Shown one piece after another: positions 1-6,232 of a stretch of DNA of 6,232 nt. A program made the position numbers and the translations under genes. Position 1 is the first letter of the stretch, and each line of letters begins with the position of its first letter. The notes under the pieces are model-generated. The model saw nothing but the letters and a program-made list of their open reading frames with translations, did no database searches and was not told where the DNA came from. Origin of the DNA: Pseudomonadota bacterium (GTDB taxonomy: Bacteria > Pseudomonadota > Alphaproteobacteria > Rhizobiales > Rhizobiaceae); contig JAEYTV010000252.1 in NCBI GenBank assembly GCA_023433855.1, forward strand, positions 1-6,232. The letters are read 5' to 3'.

Positions 1-149
1 GCCTGGCCCAATTCCTGTTGCCCCTTTCGGCGGGTGTCGTCGCTGCCGGTGCAGGTGTCTCGTCGGTCTTCCTGCTCCTGTCAGCAGGATTGTACGGCCT
101 TGCCTATTCCAGCTTTTCGGCCTTGCGCTCTGATATAACCAAATCCTGA
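1..149 (+). CDS. C-terminal end of an integral membrane protein, possibly an MFS-type transporter (partial)
   Basis: An open plus-strand frame enters from the left edge (first whole codon at 3-5) and ends at TGA 147-149, giving the last 48 residues of a protein. About the first 40 are strongly hydrophobic and rich in Leu, Ala, Gly, Val and Ser (for example LAQFLLPLSAGVVAAGAGV, then FLLLSAGLYGLAY). A short polar tail ending RSDITKS follows. This would fit one or two closing transmembrane helices with a cytoplasmic tail. The pattern resembles the last helices of major facilitator transporters, but that is only a resemblance and the fragment is too short for a family call. The gene converges on atzF and so belongs to a different transcription unit. 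A link to urea-oligomer metabolism cannot be inferred. Confidence 0.55.
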   Translation, partial: LAQFLLPLSAGVVAAGAGVSSVFLLLSAGLYGLAYSSFSALRSDITKS

Positions 150-166
150 CAGTGCAGGACAGGCGA

Positions 167-189
167 CCGCAGTGGTGTGGTGCCTGCGG
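167..189. terminator. Small inverted repeat between convergent genes, weak terminator candidate
   Basis: In the 45-bp gap between the two convergent stop codons, CCGCAG (167-172) pairs perfectly with CTGCGG (184-189) across an 11-base loop. Its position would suit a terminator shared by both strands. No T-run follows on either strand, so it is not a convincing intrinsic terminator. A 6-bp GC-rich stem can also arise by chance. Confidence 0.25.
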
Positions 190-194
190 GAAAT

Positions 195-2009
195 TCATCC
201 ACTCGGAATGTCAGTCACAGATACAGCCTCCGTGCACAGTTCAGCCTGATAGGCTCGCCACCCGCCATAACCCGTTATGTCGGTGGCGGCGGTGAGCGCT
301 AGCGGCTCGGCGATGAACCCCTTGGCCGAGCTGCCGTCGGAAAGCTGAATGGTCCCGATGGCGAGGGGAGCAGGGATCGATGCGACGAAACGGCCGAAGG
401 AAGCGGGAGCAAGCTTCCAGATCTCCACGTCGATCTCAGCACCTTGCTGTGCCACCCGCACCAGGCCAGGTCTGGGGGGCGAGGTGTCGGCAAGGGCGTA
501 AAGCCGGTAGGCAGCCGCGGTTTTCGTCGCCTTGGCGAAGCTGCCGTTCAAGCTCGTCAGCTGGTGGTTGAGCGGCATGCCGGAGAGATGCGCGCCGACA
601 ACGACGATGTCGATCATCTCGTGATCGTCTGCGGGCTGCGTCCATCCGGTCGCGCCCAGCGCCAGGCCGCTTGCCTGATGCATTTGGTGCGCGACTGTCG
701 CCGCCAGCCCGTCGTGGCCGGAAGGGGCGAGAAGGGTGATGCTTGCCGGCAGCCCGTCCGCGCGCTTGCCGGTGGGGACGGCAATCCCGCACAGATCGAG
801 AAGGTTGACGAAATTCGTATAGGTGCCGAGGCGGGAGTTCTCGCGCATCGGCTCGGCCGCGAGTTCCGCTACCGTGTAGTGGGTAGGCGCTGTCGGTACG
901 CAAAGAAGGTCGACCGAGGCGAGCACCGGAGCGATTTTGCGCTTGAGGGCCTGCAGGGCATAGAACCCCTCGAAGACATCGGCGGCCGTAAGGGCCTTCG
1001 CACCCGAATAGATCGCCCTCGTGATCGGGTGAAGCTTCTCTTCCGATTGCTCGAAGAAATCCCGGATTGCGGTATAGCGCTCCGCGACCCAGGCACCGCC
1101 GTAGAGAAGCTCGGCCGCTTCGTGGAAGTCTGCGAAGGGCACGTCGACGATCCTGTGGCCGAGCGTCGCCAGCCCGGCGAGCGCCTCGCTATAAGCGGCT
1201 TGCATAGCTTCGTCGCCGAAGAAGCGGCGATCAGACGGAGCCGGCACCCCGATCGTCAGCACGGGCGGCGCAGAACCGAACCCCGTCAGCGTAGCGGCCC
1301 TCGAATACTGATCTGTTTCATCGAATGAGGACGCAGCGCAAAGCACCTTCCAGGCATCTGCCACCGTCAGCGCGAAGATCGACACGCAATCAAGCGTTCG
1401 GCATGCCGGCACAACGCCGGTGGTGGAGATGGCGCCGAGGCTCGGCTTCAATCCGACGACATTGTTCAAACCTGCCGGGATACGCCCGGACCCCGCCGTA
1501 TCCGTGCCGAGCGCGAAGGAAACGATGCCGTGCGCGGTGGCGACCGCCGAACCTGAGGACGAGCCTCCCGGGACGAGCGCCGGATGAATGGCATTCTTGG
1601 GAGCAGGATATGGAGATCGGATGCCGACCAAACCGGTCGCGAACTGGTCGAGGTTCGTCTTGCCGATAACGAGCGCGCCTGCCCGTTGCAACCGCGTGAC
1701 GACGGTCGCACTCTGTTCCGGCAGATACGCAAAATCGGGGCAGGCTGCCGTGGTGGGCATGTCAGCAACGTCGATATTGTCCTTCACGGCGAATGGGATT
1801 CCGAAAAGAGGCTTGGCGGGGTCGAATGCTCCAAGCTCGGCTGCCCGGGCCAACACATCCTGTTTTTCTGCAAGATGGATGAAGATTCCCGGATCATTTA
1901 CCGCCGCGATACGGGCGTAAACGGCTTCGATCACGGCGACGACGCTACCGCCCCTGCCATAGAAGCCATGGAGAGACGCGAGATCGAAGGGCGGTAGGCT
2001 CAGGGTCAT
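195..2009 (-). CDS. atzF: Allophanate hydrolase (AtzF type), amidase-signature family
   Basis: This 604-residue enzyme hydrolyses allophanate; the overall products are two NH3 and two CO2, the last step of biuret degradation. The N-terminal amidase-signature domain spans about residues 15-445. It has the Ser-cisSer-Lys triad: K76 in FAVKDN, S150 in PGGSSSGSA and nucleophile S174 in TDTAGSGRIPA. The K-to-S spacings of 74 and 24 residues match those known for Pseudomonas AtzF. Residues about 465-590, starting IDIVVVGAHLSGMPLN, form the C-terminal domain typical of full-length allophanate hydrolases. That domain is tied to the decarboxylation step in the yeast homologue. An ATG at 2081 would add 24 atypical residues inside the cupin gene. 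I chose the ATG at 2007-2009 because it has a good Shine-Dalgarno sequence and forms ATGA with the cupin stop. No biotin-dependent urea carboxylase is visible, so allophanate is presumably supplied by BiuH. Confidence 0.96.
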   Translation of the reverse strand: MTLSLPPFDLASLHGFYGRGGSVVAVIEAVYARIAAVNDPGIFIHLAEKQDVLARAAELGAFDPAKPLFGIPFAVKDNIDVADMPTTAACPDFAYLPEQSATVVTRLQRAGALVIGKTNLDQFATGLVGIRSPYPAPKNAIHPALVPGGSSSGSAVATAHGIVSFALGTDTAGSGRIPAGLNNVVGLKPSLGAISTTGVVPACRTLDCVSIFALTVADAWKVLCAASSFDETDQYSRAATLTGFGSAPPVLTIGVPAPSDRRFFGDEAMQAAYSEALAGLATLGHRIVDVPFADFHEAAELLYGGAWVAERYTAIRDFFEQSEEKLHPITRAIYSGAKALTAADVFEGFYALQALKRKIAPVLASVDLLCVPTAPTHYTVAELAAEPMRENSRLGTYTNFVNLLDLCGIAVPTGKRADGLPASITLLAPSGHDGLAATVAHQMHQASGLALGATGWTQPADDHEMIDIVVVGAHLSGMPLNHQLTSLNGSFAKATKTAAAYRLYALADTSPPRPGLVRVAQQGAEIDVEIWKLAPASFGRFVASIPAPLAIGTIQLSDGSSAKGFIAEPLALTAATDITGYGGWRAYQAELCTEAVSVTDIPSG

Positions 2010-2359
2010 ATTGCGTCCTCTTCCAGAATGGTCACCGGCCGATCCCACTGGATCAGGACCACGCAGCCACTTTTGCTCCACACTGAATGTTCGGTAGCGG
2101 GAGCGTTGACGATGTAGCTGCCCCGCCCGTAGTCACCACTCTCATCGGACTGAACGCCGTCGAGCACGAGGATGGTTTCAAGCCCTTCATGGCGATGGCG
2201 CGGCACGGAGGCGCCGGGGGAATATTTGAGAAGCGCGACGCCAGGTTGATCTCCGTGGAACGGGTGGATCCAGTGGATGGTGACGTCACCGCGGAACGGG
2301 GTAAACTCCAGTCGCTGCCATGCGCCTTCGATCAGATGTTCGCGGACGGTTTCAGGCAT
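2006..2359 (-). CDS. Small single-domain cupin protein (ChrR cupin-like), function unknown
   Basis: This 117-residue soluble protein has one cupin barrel. Motif 1 is a perfect G-X5-HXH-X3-E-X6-G, running from G49 with H55, H57 and E61. Motif 2 is partial: [12 protein letters not shown] keeps the metal-binding H91 but lacks the usual PXG and the final Asn. The string [18 protein letters not shown] and a closing [11 protein letters not shown] resemble the cupin domain of ChrR-type anti-sigma factors. The zinc-binding anti-sigma half of ChrR is absent, so it is probably not an anti-sigma factor. A bound metal is likely. The start overlaps the end of the upstream hydrolase by 8 bases and has no strong Shine-Dalgarno of its own, suggesting translational coupling. 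The stop overlaps the atzF start by 4 bases. This position implies a role in urea-oligomer breakdown, such as an accessory, chaperone, sensor or isomerase role. None is shown by the sequence. It is not related to the small pathway proteins AtzG or AtzH. Confidence 0.9.
   Translation of the reverse strand: MPETVREHLIEGAWQRLEFTPFRGDVTIHWIHPFHGDQPGVALLKYSPGASVPRHRHEGLETILVLDGVQSDESGDYGRGSYIVNAPATEHSVWSKSGCVVLIQWDRPVTILEEDAI
2016..2024 (-). promoter_or_regulatory. Ribosome binding site deciding the atzF start
   Basis: On the minus strand GGAAGAGGA lies 6 bases before the ATG at 2009, inside the 3' end of the cupin gene. It favours that ATG over the upstream in-frame ATG at 2081. Together with the ATGA overlap it suggests atzF is translated both by coupling and by its own initiation signal. 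Confidence 0.7.
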
Positions 2360-3020
2360 CGCTGATCGCTTTCAAGATGTCGTCCACGCTGGCTGTCCAC
2401 CCCACGATCGCGCCTTGGGCGCGGATCATTGCGAGCGTCGCAGTCTTGAACTCGGGGAAATAGCTTTCTGTCGCTTCCTCGGCGAGAACACATTCAAACC
2501 CACGGTCATTGGCCTCGCGCATTGTCGTCTGCACACAGACTTCCGTCGTGACGCCGGCAAGGACCAGTTGGGTAATGCCCCGTTCTTCGAGCAGTTCGCG
2601 GAGCCTTGTGGCATAGAAGGCGCCTTTGCCGGGTTTCTCGATCACAACCTCACCGTCGACTGGGGCAAGCTCGGCGATAATAGAGGTTCCGGCCTCGCCG
2701 GCAATCAACACGCGGCCCATAGGCCCCTGGTCGCCGATCCGCAGAGCAGGGCTGCCGCGGTCGCGCTTTGCCCGCGGCAGATCGGAAAGATCCGGTCGGT
2801 GGCACTCCATCGTGTGGACGACGAGGCAGCCTGCGGCGCGAAAGCCTTCCAGGAGGCGCTTCACGTAAGGCACAGCCTTGCGGATGCGGCTGACATCGTT
2901 TCCAAGGCTTTCGCCAAAGCCGCCTGCCTCGGTGAAGTCGCGCTGCATGTCGATGACGATCAGCGCCAGTTCGCCCGGCCGCGTCGGGAAGGGAAAGGGC
3001 TGTGCACTGATCGCCGCCAT
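2352..3020 (-). CDS. BiuH-like cysteine amidohydrolase (isochorismatase-like hydrolase), candidate triuret hydrolase
   Basis: This 222-residue protein belongs to the isochorismatase-like cysteine hydrolases. The triad is visible: D24 in VIDMQRDF, K129 in EKPGKGAF, and nucleophile C162 in [19 protein letters not shown], where the GVTT stretch also carries the family's cis peptide. Hand alignment with BiuH in the same operon gives about 45% identity over some 207 positions. The catalytic block [22 protein letters not shown] and the late Gln (Q202, matching BiuH Q215) are shared. Several pocket-side segments differ: [10 protein letters not shown] for [16 protein letters not shown] for GSFCAT, and ESYFPEF for ATDHGNH. 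A paralogue beside biuH and atzF fits triuret hydrolase TrtA, known from plant-associated bacteria with trtA next to biuH. TrtA yields carboxybiuret, which decays to biuret. A second biuret hydrolase or another ureido-amide hydrolase remains possible. The start codon shares one base with the ABC ATPase stop (TGATG), implying coupled translation. Confidence 0.92.
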   Translation of the reverse strand: MAAISAQPFPFPTRPGELALIVIDMQRDFTEAGGFGESLGNDVSRIRKAVPYVKRLLEGFRAAGCLVVHTMECHRPDLSDLPRAKRDRGSPALRIGDQGPMGRVLIAGEAGTSIIAELAPVDGEVVIEKPGKGAFYATRLRELLEERGITQLVLAGVTTEVCVQTTMREANDRGFECVLAEEATESYFPEFKTATLAMIRAQGAIVGWTASVDDILKAISDA

Positions 3021-4570
3021 CAGTGATGCCCCGCCATGTGCGCGCCGATGACGCCGACATCGGCGCCACGGGCGGGCGTCTCATACACGAGACGGCCCTG
3101 CGACATCACATGGATCCTGTCCGACAGCTCCATCAGTTCGTCGAGATCCTCCGAAAGAAGCAGGATGGCCGTCCCCGAATTCCTTGCGCGCACGATGCGC
3201 GCCCGGATCTCCGCAACCGCCGAGAAGTCGAGGCCGAAGCAGGGATTGGAGACGATCAGCAAATCAACTTTGCCGGTCAACTCACGCGCAAGCACAGCCC
3301 GTTGCACATTGCCGCCCGACAGAGCGGCAATGGGCGAGTTCATCGAGGCCGTCTTGACCTTGAAATCGGAGACGAGCTTGCTTGCCCATCTTTTCATGTG
3401 CCGCCGCGACAACCAGACCGACCGACCACCGTCCCTCTTGAGGTCGAACGTACGGAACGCCAGGTTTTCGCTGACCGTCATCTTCGGAGCGCAGGCGTTT
3501 TGCAGGGGCTCCTCGGGAATGAAGCGGACGTTGTTTCTCCGCGTCTCCTGCCGGGTGGCTCGATAAACCTCGCCGTTGACCACGATCGTTCCCGTTTCGC
3601 GTGGTCGCTGGCCTGCCAGGATTTCGGTGAGCTCCTTCTGGCCGTTGCCTGAAATTCCGGCGATGCCGACGATCTCGCCAGGGCGCACCTTGAGCTCGTT
3701 GATCTCGATCGTCTTCAGCCCGCTCCGGTCGAGCGCTTTCACGTTCTCGACCTGCAGAACCGGTCCCGCCGCATCCGAAACGGGTGTCCGGCTGTCAAGC
3801 TCGGCCAGTCTGACGTCCCCGATCATCCTGGCGGCCATCTCGGCCGTCGAAAGCTCGCCCACCTTGCCGCTGCCGACCAGCTTGCCACGCCTCAGTATCG
3901 ATACGGCATCCGCAAACTTCGTCACCTCGTGGAACTTGTGCGAGATCATCAGTACGGTCAGTTCCCTGCGTTCGGTGAGGTTGCGTACAAGGCCGAGCAT
4001 CTCGTCCGCTTCCGCCGGGGTGAGCACGGATGTCGGCTCGTCAAGTACGAGAAAGGAACGGCCGAGATAGAGTTGCTTGACGATTTCGAGTTTCTGCTTT
4101 TCACCCGCTGCAAGTTCCCGCACCGGACGGTCCAGCGGAATGCGGAAAGGCATCCGTTCCATGAACGCTGCCAAAGCGGCGCGTTCCTTGCCCCAGTTGA
4201 TGACGTTCGGCACTTTGCTGCGGCTGATGACGAGATTCTCAGCTCCGGTCAGCGATGGAACGAGGGTAAAGTGCTGGTAGACCATGCCGAGCCCATAGCG
4301 CGCGGCAGCTTTCGGCGAGTCGATCGTCACCTCCCGGCCGTCCACCGACAGGGATCCGACGGATGCGTGGTAGAACCCCATGATGCATTTCACGAGCGTC
4401 GACTTGCCTGCACCGTTTTCACCGAGCAGGGCGTGGAACGACCCAGCGGGTATGTTGATCGATATGTCGTCGAGCGCCGTGAAGGCGCCGAAGCGCATCG
4501 TCATTCCGTGCGTCTCGATGCCGACGGCTTTGTCTGGTTGCGGCAGGGCGGTATCGCGTATCGTCTTCAT
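3020..4570 (-). CDS. ABC transporter ATPase with two fused nucleotide-binding domains (nucleoside/BMP-associated type)
   Basis: This 516-residue cytoplasmic ATPase should energise import of a small polar substrate. The first domain has Walker [10 protein letters not shown] (50-58), Q-loop Q99, signature LAAGEKQ (153-159), Walker B FLVLDE (173-178) and H-loop H211 in MISHKF. The second domain has a degenerate Walker A ([10 protein letters not shown], 306-315, without the GKS/T lysine), signature LSGGN (417-421), and [10 protein letters not shown] where Walker B normally ends in a catalytic acid. This asymmetric layout is normal for ATPases that work with BMP-type nucleoside or sugar importers, so the second half is family-typical rather than damaged. 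No permease or binding-protein gene occurs in the window; they may lie beyond the right edge. The operon suggests biuret, triuret, urea or a related amide as substrate, but this is inference. It starts 93 bp after biuH with a moderate Shine-Dalgarno and shares one base with the next gene. Confidence 0.95.
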   Translation of the reverse strand: MKTIRDTALPQPDKAVGIETHGMTMRFGAFTALDDISINIPAGSFHALLGENGAGKSTLVKCIMGFYHASVGSLSVDGREVTIDSPKAAARYGLGMVYQHFTLVPSLTGAENLVISRSKVPNVINWGKERAALAAFMERMPFRIPLDRPVRELAAGEKQKLEIVKQLYLGRSFLVLDEPTSVLTPAEADEMLGLVRNLTERRELTVLMISHKFHEVTKFADAVSILRRGKLVGSGKVGELSTAEMAARMIGDVRLAELDSRTPVSDAAGPVLQVENVKALDRSGLKTIEINELKVRPGEIVGIAGISGNGQKELTEILAGQRPRETGTIVVNGEVYRATRQETRRNNVRFIPEEPLQNACAPKMTVSENLAFRTFDLKRDGGRSVWLSRRHMKRWASKLVSDFKVKTASMNSPIAALSGGNVQRAVLARELTGKVDLLIVSNPCFGLDFSAVAEIRARIVRARNSGTAILLLSEDLDELMELSDRIHVMSQGRLVYETPARGADVGVIGAHMAGHH

Positions 4571-4663
4571 GTCAGCGTCCCTTTCGACGATAGCCGCCCG
4601 ACCCGCCGGCGGACCGTGCCCGATACCACTGGTGGCGACGGTTGTGCCGGGACACGACGGCCA
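4571..4663 (-). other. 93-bp intergenic gap between biuH and the ABC ATPase
   Basis: This is the only sizeable gap inside the operon. It holds a perfect 10-bp palindrome (CCGCCGGCGG, 4603-4612) and the ribosome binding site of the next gene. It also holds GGCACAACCGTCGC on the minus strand (4635-4648), which has the GG-N10-GC spacing of sigma-54 promoters but mismatches elsewhere. No T-run follows a hairpin, so I see no intrinsic terminator. An internal promoter or an RNA processing site is possible but unproven. Confidence 0.35.
4578..4585 (-). promoter_or_regulatory. Ribosome binding site of the ABC ATPase gene
   Basis: On the minus strand GAAAGGGA lies 7 bases before the ATG at 4570. It is a moderate Shine-Dalgarno match. 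This gene therefore initiates independently after the 93-bp gap, unlike the overlapping genes downstream. Confidence 0.55.
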
Positions 4664-5365
4664 TCACGACAGCGCCTCGATCAGTGCGTCCGACGATGAG
4701 ACGGAGCCGAAGACCCCGCCCTGCATCTTCACCATCTTGATCGCAGCCAGATGGTTTCCGTGGTCGGTTGCGCCGCAGCAGTCCTCGAGAAGCAGGCATT
4801 CGAAGCCGCGGTCGTTGGCTTCTCGCATCGTGGTGGAAACGCAGACGTCGGTGGTGATGCCGGTGAGAACGATGTTCTCGATGCGTTTCTGATGGAGGAT
4901 CAGCTCCAGATCAGTAGCACAGAACGATCCCTTGCCAGGTTTGTCGATGATCGTTTCGCCCTCGATCGGATAAAGTTCCGGGATGATATCCCAGCCTTGT
5001 TCTCCCCGGGTAAGAATGCGGCCGCAGGGGCCAGCGTCGCCGATACCCGCCCCGATGCGCTGCGAACGCCAGCGCTTGTTCGCGGGCAGATCAGACAGAT
5101 CCGGCCGGTGACCTTCACGGGTGTGGATGATGTGGTATCCCTTGGCACGCATTGCCGCCAGAACCCGCTTGATCGGCTGGATCGATGCCTGCACCAGCGA
5201 CAGATCGTAGCCCATGTGATCGACATAACCGCCCTTGCCGCAGAAGTCCGTCTGCATGTCGATGATGATAAGGGTGGTATTGTCCGGCCGGAGCTTGCCG
5301 TTGTAAGGCCAGGGATATGGATCGGCGGTGACGTAGCGGTTGTCGGCGGCGACCAGCGTGTCCAT
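4664..5365 (-). CDS. biuH: Biuret hydrolase (biuret amidohydrolase), isochorismatase-like cysteine hydrolase
   Basis: BiuH hydrolyses biuret to allophanate and ammonia in the cytoplasm, feeding AtzF at the other end of this operon. With the chosen start the protein is 233 residues. The triad falls at D36 ([10 protein letters not shown]), K142 ([10 protein letters not shown]) and nucleophile C175 ([19 protein letters not shown]). Q215 (KMVKMQGG) is also at the position recalled for the structurally characterised R. leguminosarum BiuH. The recalled sequence is near-identical over long stretches ([64 protein letters not shown]), so the assignment is strong. An in-frame ATG at 5407 would add 14 residues inside the formamidase gene. 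I rejected it because the strong Shine-Dalgarno and the family length favour 5365. The formamidase stop lies only 10 bases upstream, so the two genes form one operon. Confidence 0.96.
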   Translation of the reverse strand: MDTLVAADNRYVTADPYPWPYNGKLRPDNTTLIIIDMQTDFCGKGGYVDHMGYDLSLVQASIQPIKRVLAAMRAKGYHIIHTREGHRPDLSDLPANKRWRSQRIGAGIGDAGPCGRILTRGEQGWDIIPELYPIEGETIIDKPGKGSFCATDLELILHQKRIENIVLTGITTDVCVSTTMREANDRGFECLLLEDCCGATDHGNHLAAIKMVKMQGGVFGSVSSSDALIEALS

Positions 5366-5370
5366 TTCTT

Positions 5371-5376
5371 TCCTCC
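5371..5376 (-). promoter_or_regulatory. Strong ribosome binding site deciding the biuH start
   Basis: On the minus strand GGAGGA lies 5 bases before the ATG at 5365 and overlaps the formamidase stop (TAGGAGGA). It is the best Shine-Dalgarno in the window and rules against the upstream ATG at 5407. Confidence 0.8.
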
Positions 5377-6232
5377 TATTCGGCTGCGGACCTGAAGGTT
5401 TCTCCATAGCGCCGCGTCGGCTTTTCGAAGCCGCAGGACGTGCCGTCTGTCACCTTGATCCCGTCCTCCCAGGGCAGTCGGTACCGACCGGCGACAAGGT
5501 CATGCATATAGGTATACGGCGCATCCGCCGCGCCGCCTGCCACAGCCACATAGCCGCGGTGCCCGAACTGGTAGATGTTGTTCTCCACGCCCCAGCCGAG
5601 GCGCGCCTCGCGCACGAGGTCGGGACGTACCTCGGCCGTGATGATCTCGTTGACCCGGCCTGACGTGCCGTGCGCGATGATCGTGCCGTCGAAGTTGCAG
5701 ATCATGCCTTCGCCCATGGAATCAAACGTGCCGTCGGAGCCGCACATGCATACGTTTGCCGTCACCATGAGGTTGCAGAAGGCGTTCGACTGGTTGGTAA
5801 AGCGCCAGCTTTCGCGGATCGGGGCCGTATAGCCGGCAGTCCGGATCATGATTTCTGCACCCTTGTAGGCACACTCTCGCGCCATCTCCGGGAACATGCC
5901 GTCGTGGCAGATGATCAACGCAAGCTTGGCGCCCTTCGGCCCGTCTATCACCGGGATGCCAAGATTGCCCGGCTCCCAGGGCTCCACCGGAACCCAGGGA
6001 TGCATCTTCCGGTAATAGAGCTTCAACTCCCCATTGTCGTCGATCACAATACCGGAATTGTAGGGCATGCCGCCGGGGTTGGATTCCATGATGGAGAAGC
6101 AGCCCCAGATCCTGTTGTCGGCGCAGGCTTTTTTGAAGGCGGCAACTTCCGGCCCGTCGAGGCTGCACATGATCTCCGGGTTCGTGTCCATGGACAGGCC
6201 ATGCAGCGCGTATTCCGGGAACACCACAAGAT
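5376..6232 (-). CDS. amiF: Formamidase (AmiF type), nitrilase superfamily, N-terminus beyond the window
   Basis: The enzyme hydrolyses formamide to formate and ammonia. About 284 codons are visible; some 55 N-terminal residues should lie past the right edge, judging by formamidases of about 335-340 residues. The frame is open through the edge: the GTG at 6225-6227 is an internal Val in a stretch reading [12 protein letters not shown], not a start. The nitrilase-type catalytic set is present, counted from that Val as 1: Glu5 in FPEY, Lys74 in YYRKMHPW, second Glu82 in VEPWEPG, and Cys107 in IICHDGM. The K-E-C spacings of 8 and 25 match the Helicobacter pylori formamidase as I recall it (K133, E141, C166). 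CHDGM and the tail [17 protein letters not shown] separate it from aliphatic amidase AmiE. It sits 10 bp before biuH in the same operon. Its natural substrate could be another short amide, but the formamidase match is good. Confidence 0.93.
   Translation of the reverse strand, partial: LVVFPEYALHGLSMDTNPEIMCSLDGPEVAAFKKACADNRIWGCFSIMESNPGGMPYNSGIVIDDNGELKLYYRKMHPWVPVEPWEPGNLGIPVIDGPKGAKLALIICHDGMFPEMARECAYKGAEIMIRTAGYTAPIRESWRFTNQSNAFCNLMVTANVCMCGSDGTFDSMGEGMICNFDGTIIAHGTSGRVNEIITAEVRPDLVREARLGWGVENNIYQFGHRGYVAVAGGAADAPYTYMHDLVAGRYRLPWEDGIKVTDGTSCGFEKPTRRYGETFRSAAE

Noticed and set aside
444..1328. 294-codon plus-strand open frame opposite atzF
   Set aside because: It lies wholly antisense to a gene with a full catalytic triad, shows Arg/Gly-rich low-quality composition and matches no family. 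It is a high-GC shadow frame.
2010..2081. Upstream ATG extending atzF by 24 residues
   Set aside because: The extension overlaps the cupin gene by a further 72 bases and reads as unrelated, Gly/Arg-rich sequence. The ATG at 2009 has a good ribosome site and the ATGA overlap.
2277..3026. 249-codon plus-strand open frame opposite the second hydrolase
   Set aside because: It is antisense to a clear isochorismatase-like hydrolase, with no recognisable domain and no good ribosome site. Shadow frame.
3632..3661. Degenerate second Walker A of the ABC ATPase as a sign of gene decay
   Set aside because: The GNGQ-E-L form without the GKS/T lysine is normal in the second domain of nucleoside and sugar importer ATPases; the reading frame is intact.
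3929..4699. 256-codon plus-strand open frame opposite the ABC ATPase and the biuH end
   Set aside because: It crosses two real minus-strand genes and the gap between them and has no recognisable motif. Shadow frame.
4751..5395. 214-codon plus-strand open frame opposite biuH
   Set aside because: Antisense to biuH, whose residues match the characterised enzyme. Shadow frame.
5366..5407. Upstream ATG extending biuH by 14 residues
   Set aside because: The extension lies inside the formamidase C-terminus, and the strong GGAGGA site sits right before the ATG at 5365. Catalytic numbering also matches known BiuH only from 5365.
1..6232. CRISPR arrays, insertion sequences, tRNA or rRNA genes
   Set aside because: No regularly spaced repeats, transposase-like frames, terminal inverted repeats or tRNA-like folds were seen; coding genes fill almost the whole window.

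Overview
The window looks like a nitrogen-scavenging catabolic operon from a rhizobial alphaproteobacterium (Rhizobium, Agrobacterium or Ensifer type). The pointers are high GC content, tightly overlapping genes, and a biuret hydrolase that, from memory, closely resembles the characterised BiuH of Rhizobium leguminosarum. Its catalytic residues fall at the same numbers (D36, K142, C175). The genus is inferred, because no rRNA or other taxonomic marker is present.

Almost everything lies on the minus strand and is transcribed from right to left. The order is: formamidase (5' end beyond the right edge, 5376-6232); biuret hydrolase biuH (4664-5365); a 93-bp gap; a double-domain ABC transporter ATPase of the nucleoside/BMP-associated type (3020-4570); a second isochorismatase-like cysteine hydrolase that is a diverged BiuH paralogue (2352-3020); a small ChrR-type cupin (2006-2359); and allophanate hydrolase atzF (195-2009). 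The last four genes are joined by 1-, 8- and 4-base overlaps, so they are almost certainly co-transcribed and translationally coupled. At the far left, the last 48 codons of a hydrophobic membrane protein run on the plus strand (1-149) and converge on atzF with a 45-bp gap.

Read together, the genes describe stepwise breakdown of urea oligomers. A transporter, of which only the ATPase is visible, would import the substrate. The BiuH paralogue may act on a related substrate, and triuret is the leading candidate. BiuH converts biuret to allophanate and ammonia. AtzF converts allophanate to ammonia and CO2. Formamidase adds ammonia from formamide. No cyanuric acid hydrolase is present here, so the entry substrate may be biuret or triuret rather than an s-triazine, unless that gene lies outside the window.

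The most interesting points are the two BiuH-family hydrolases in one operon, which suggest a triuret-biuret-allophanate pathway, and the uncharacterised cupin locked between the second hydrolase and atzF.
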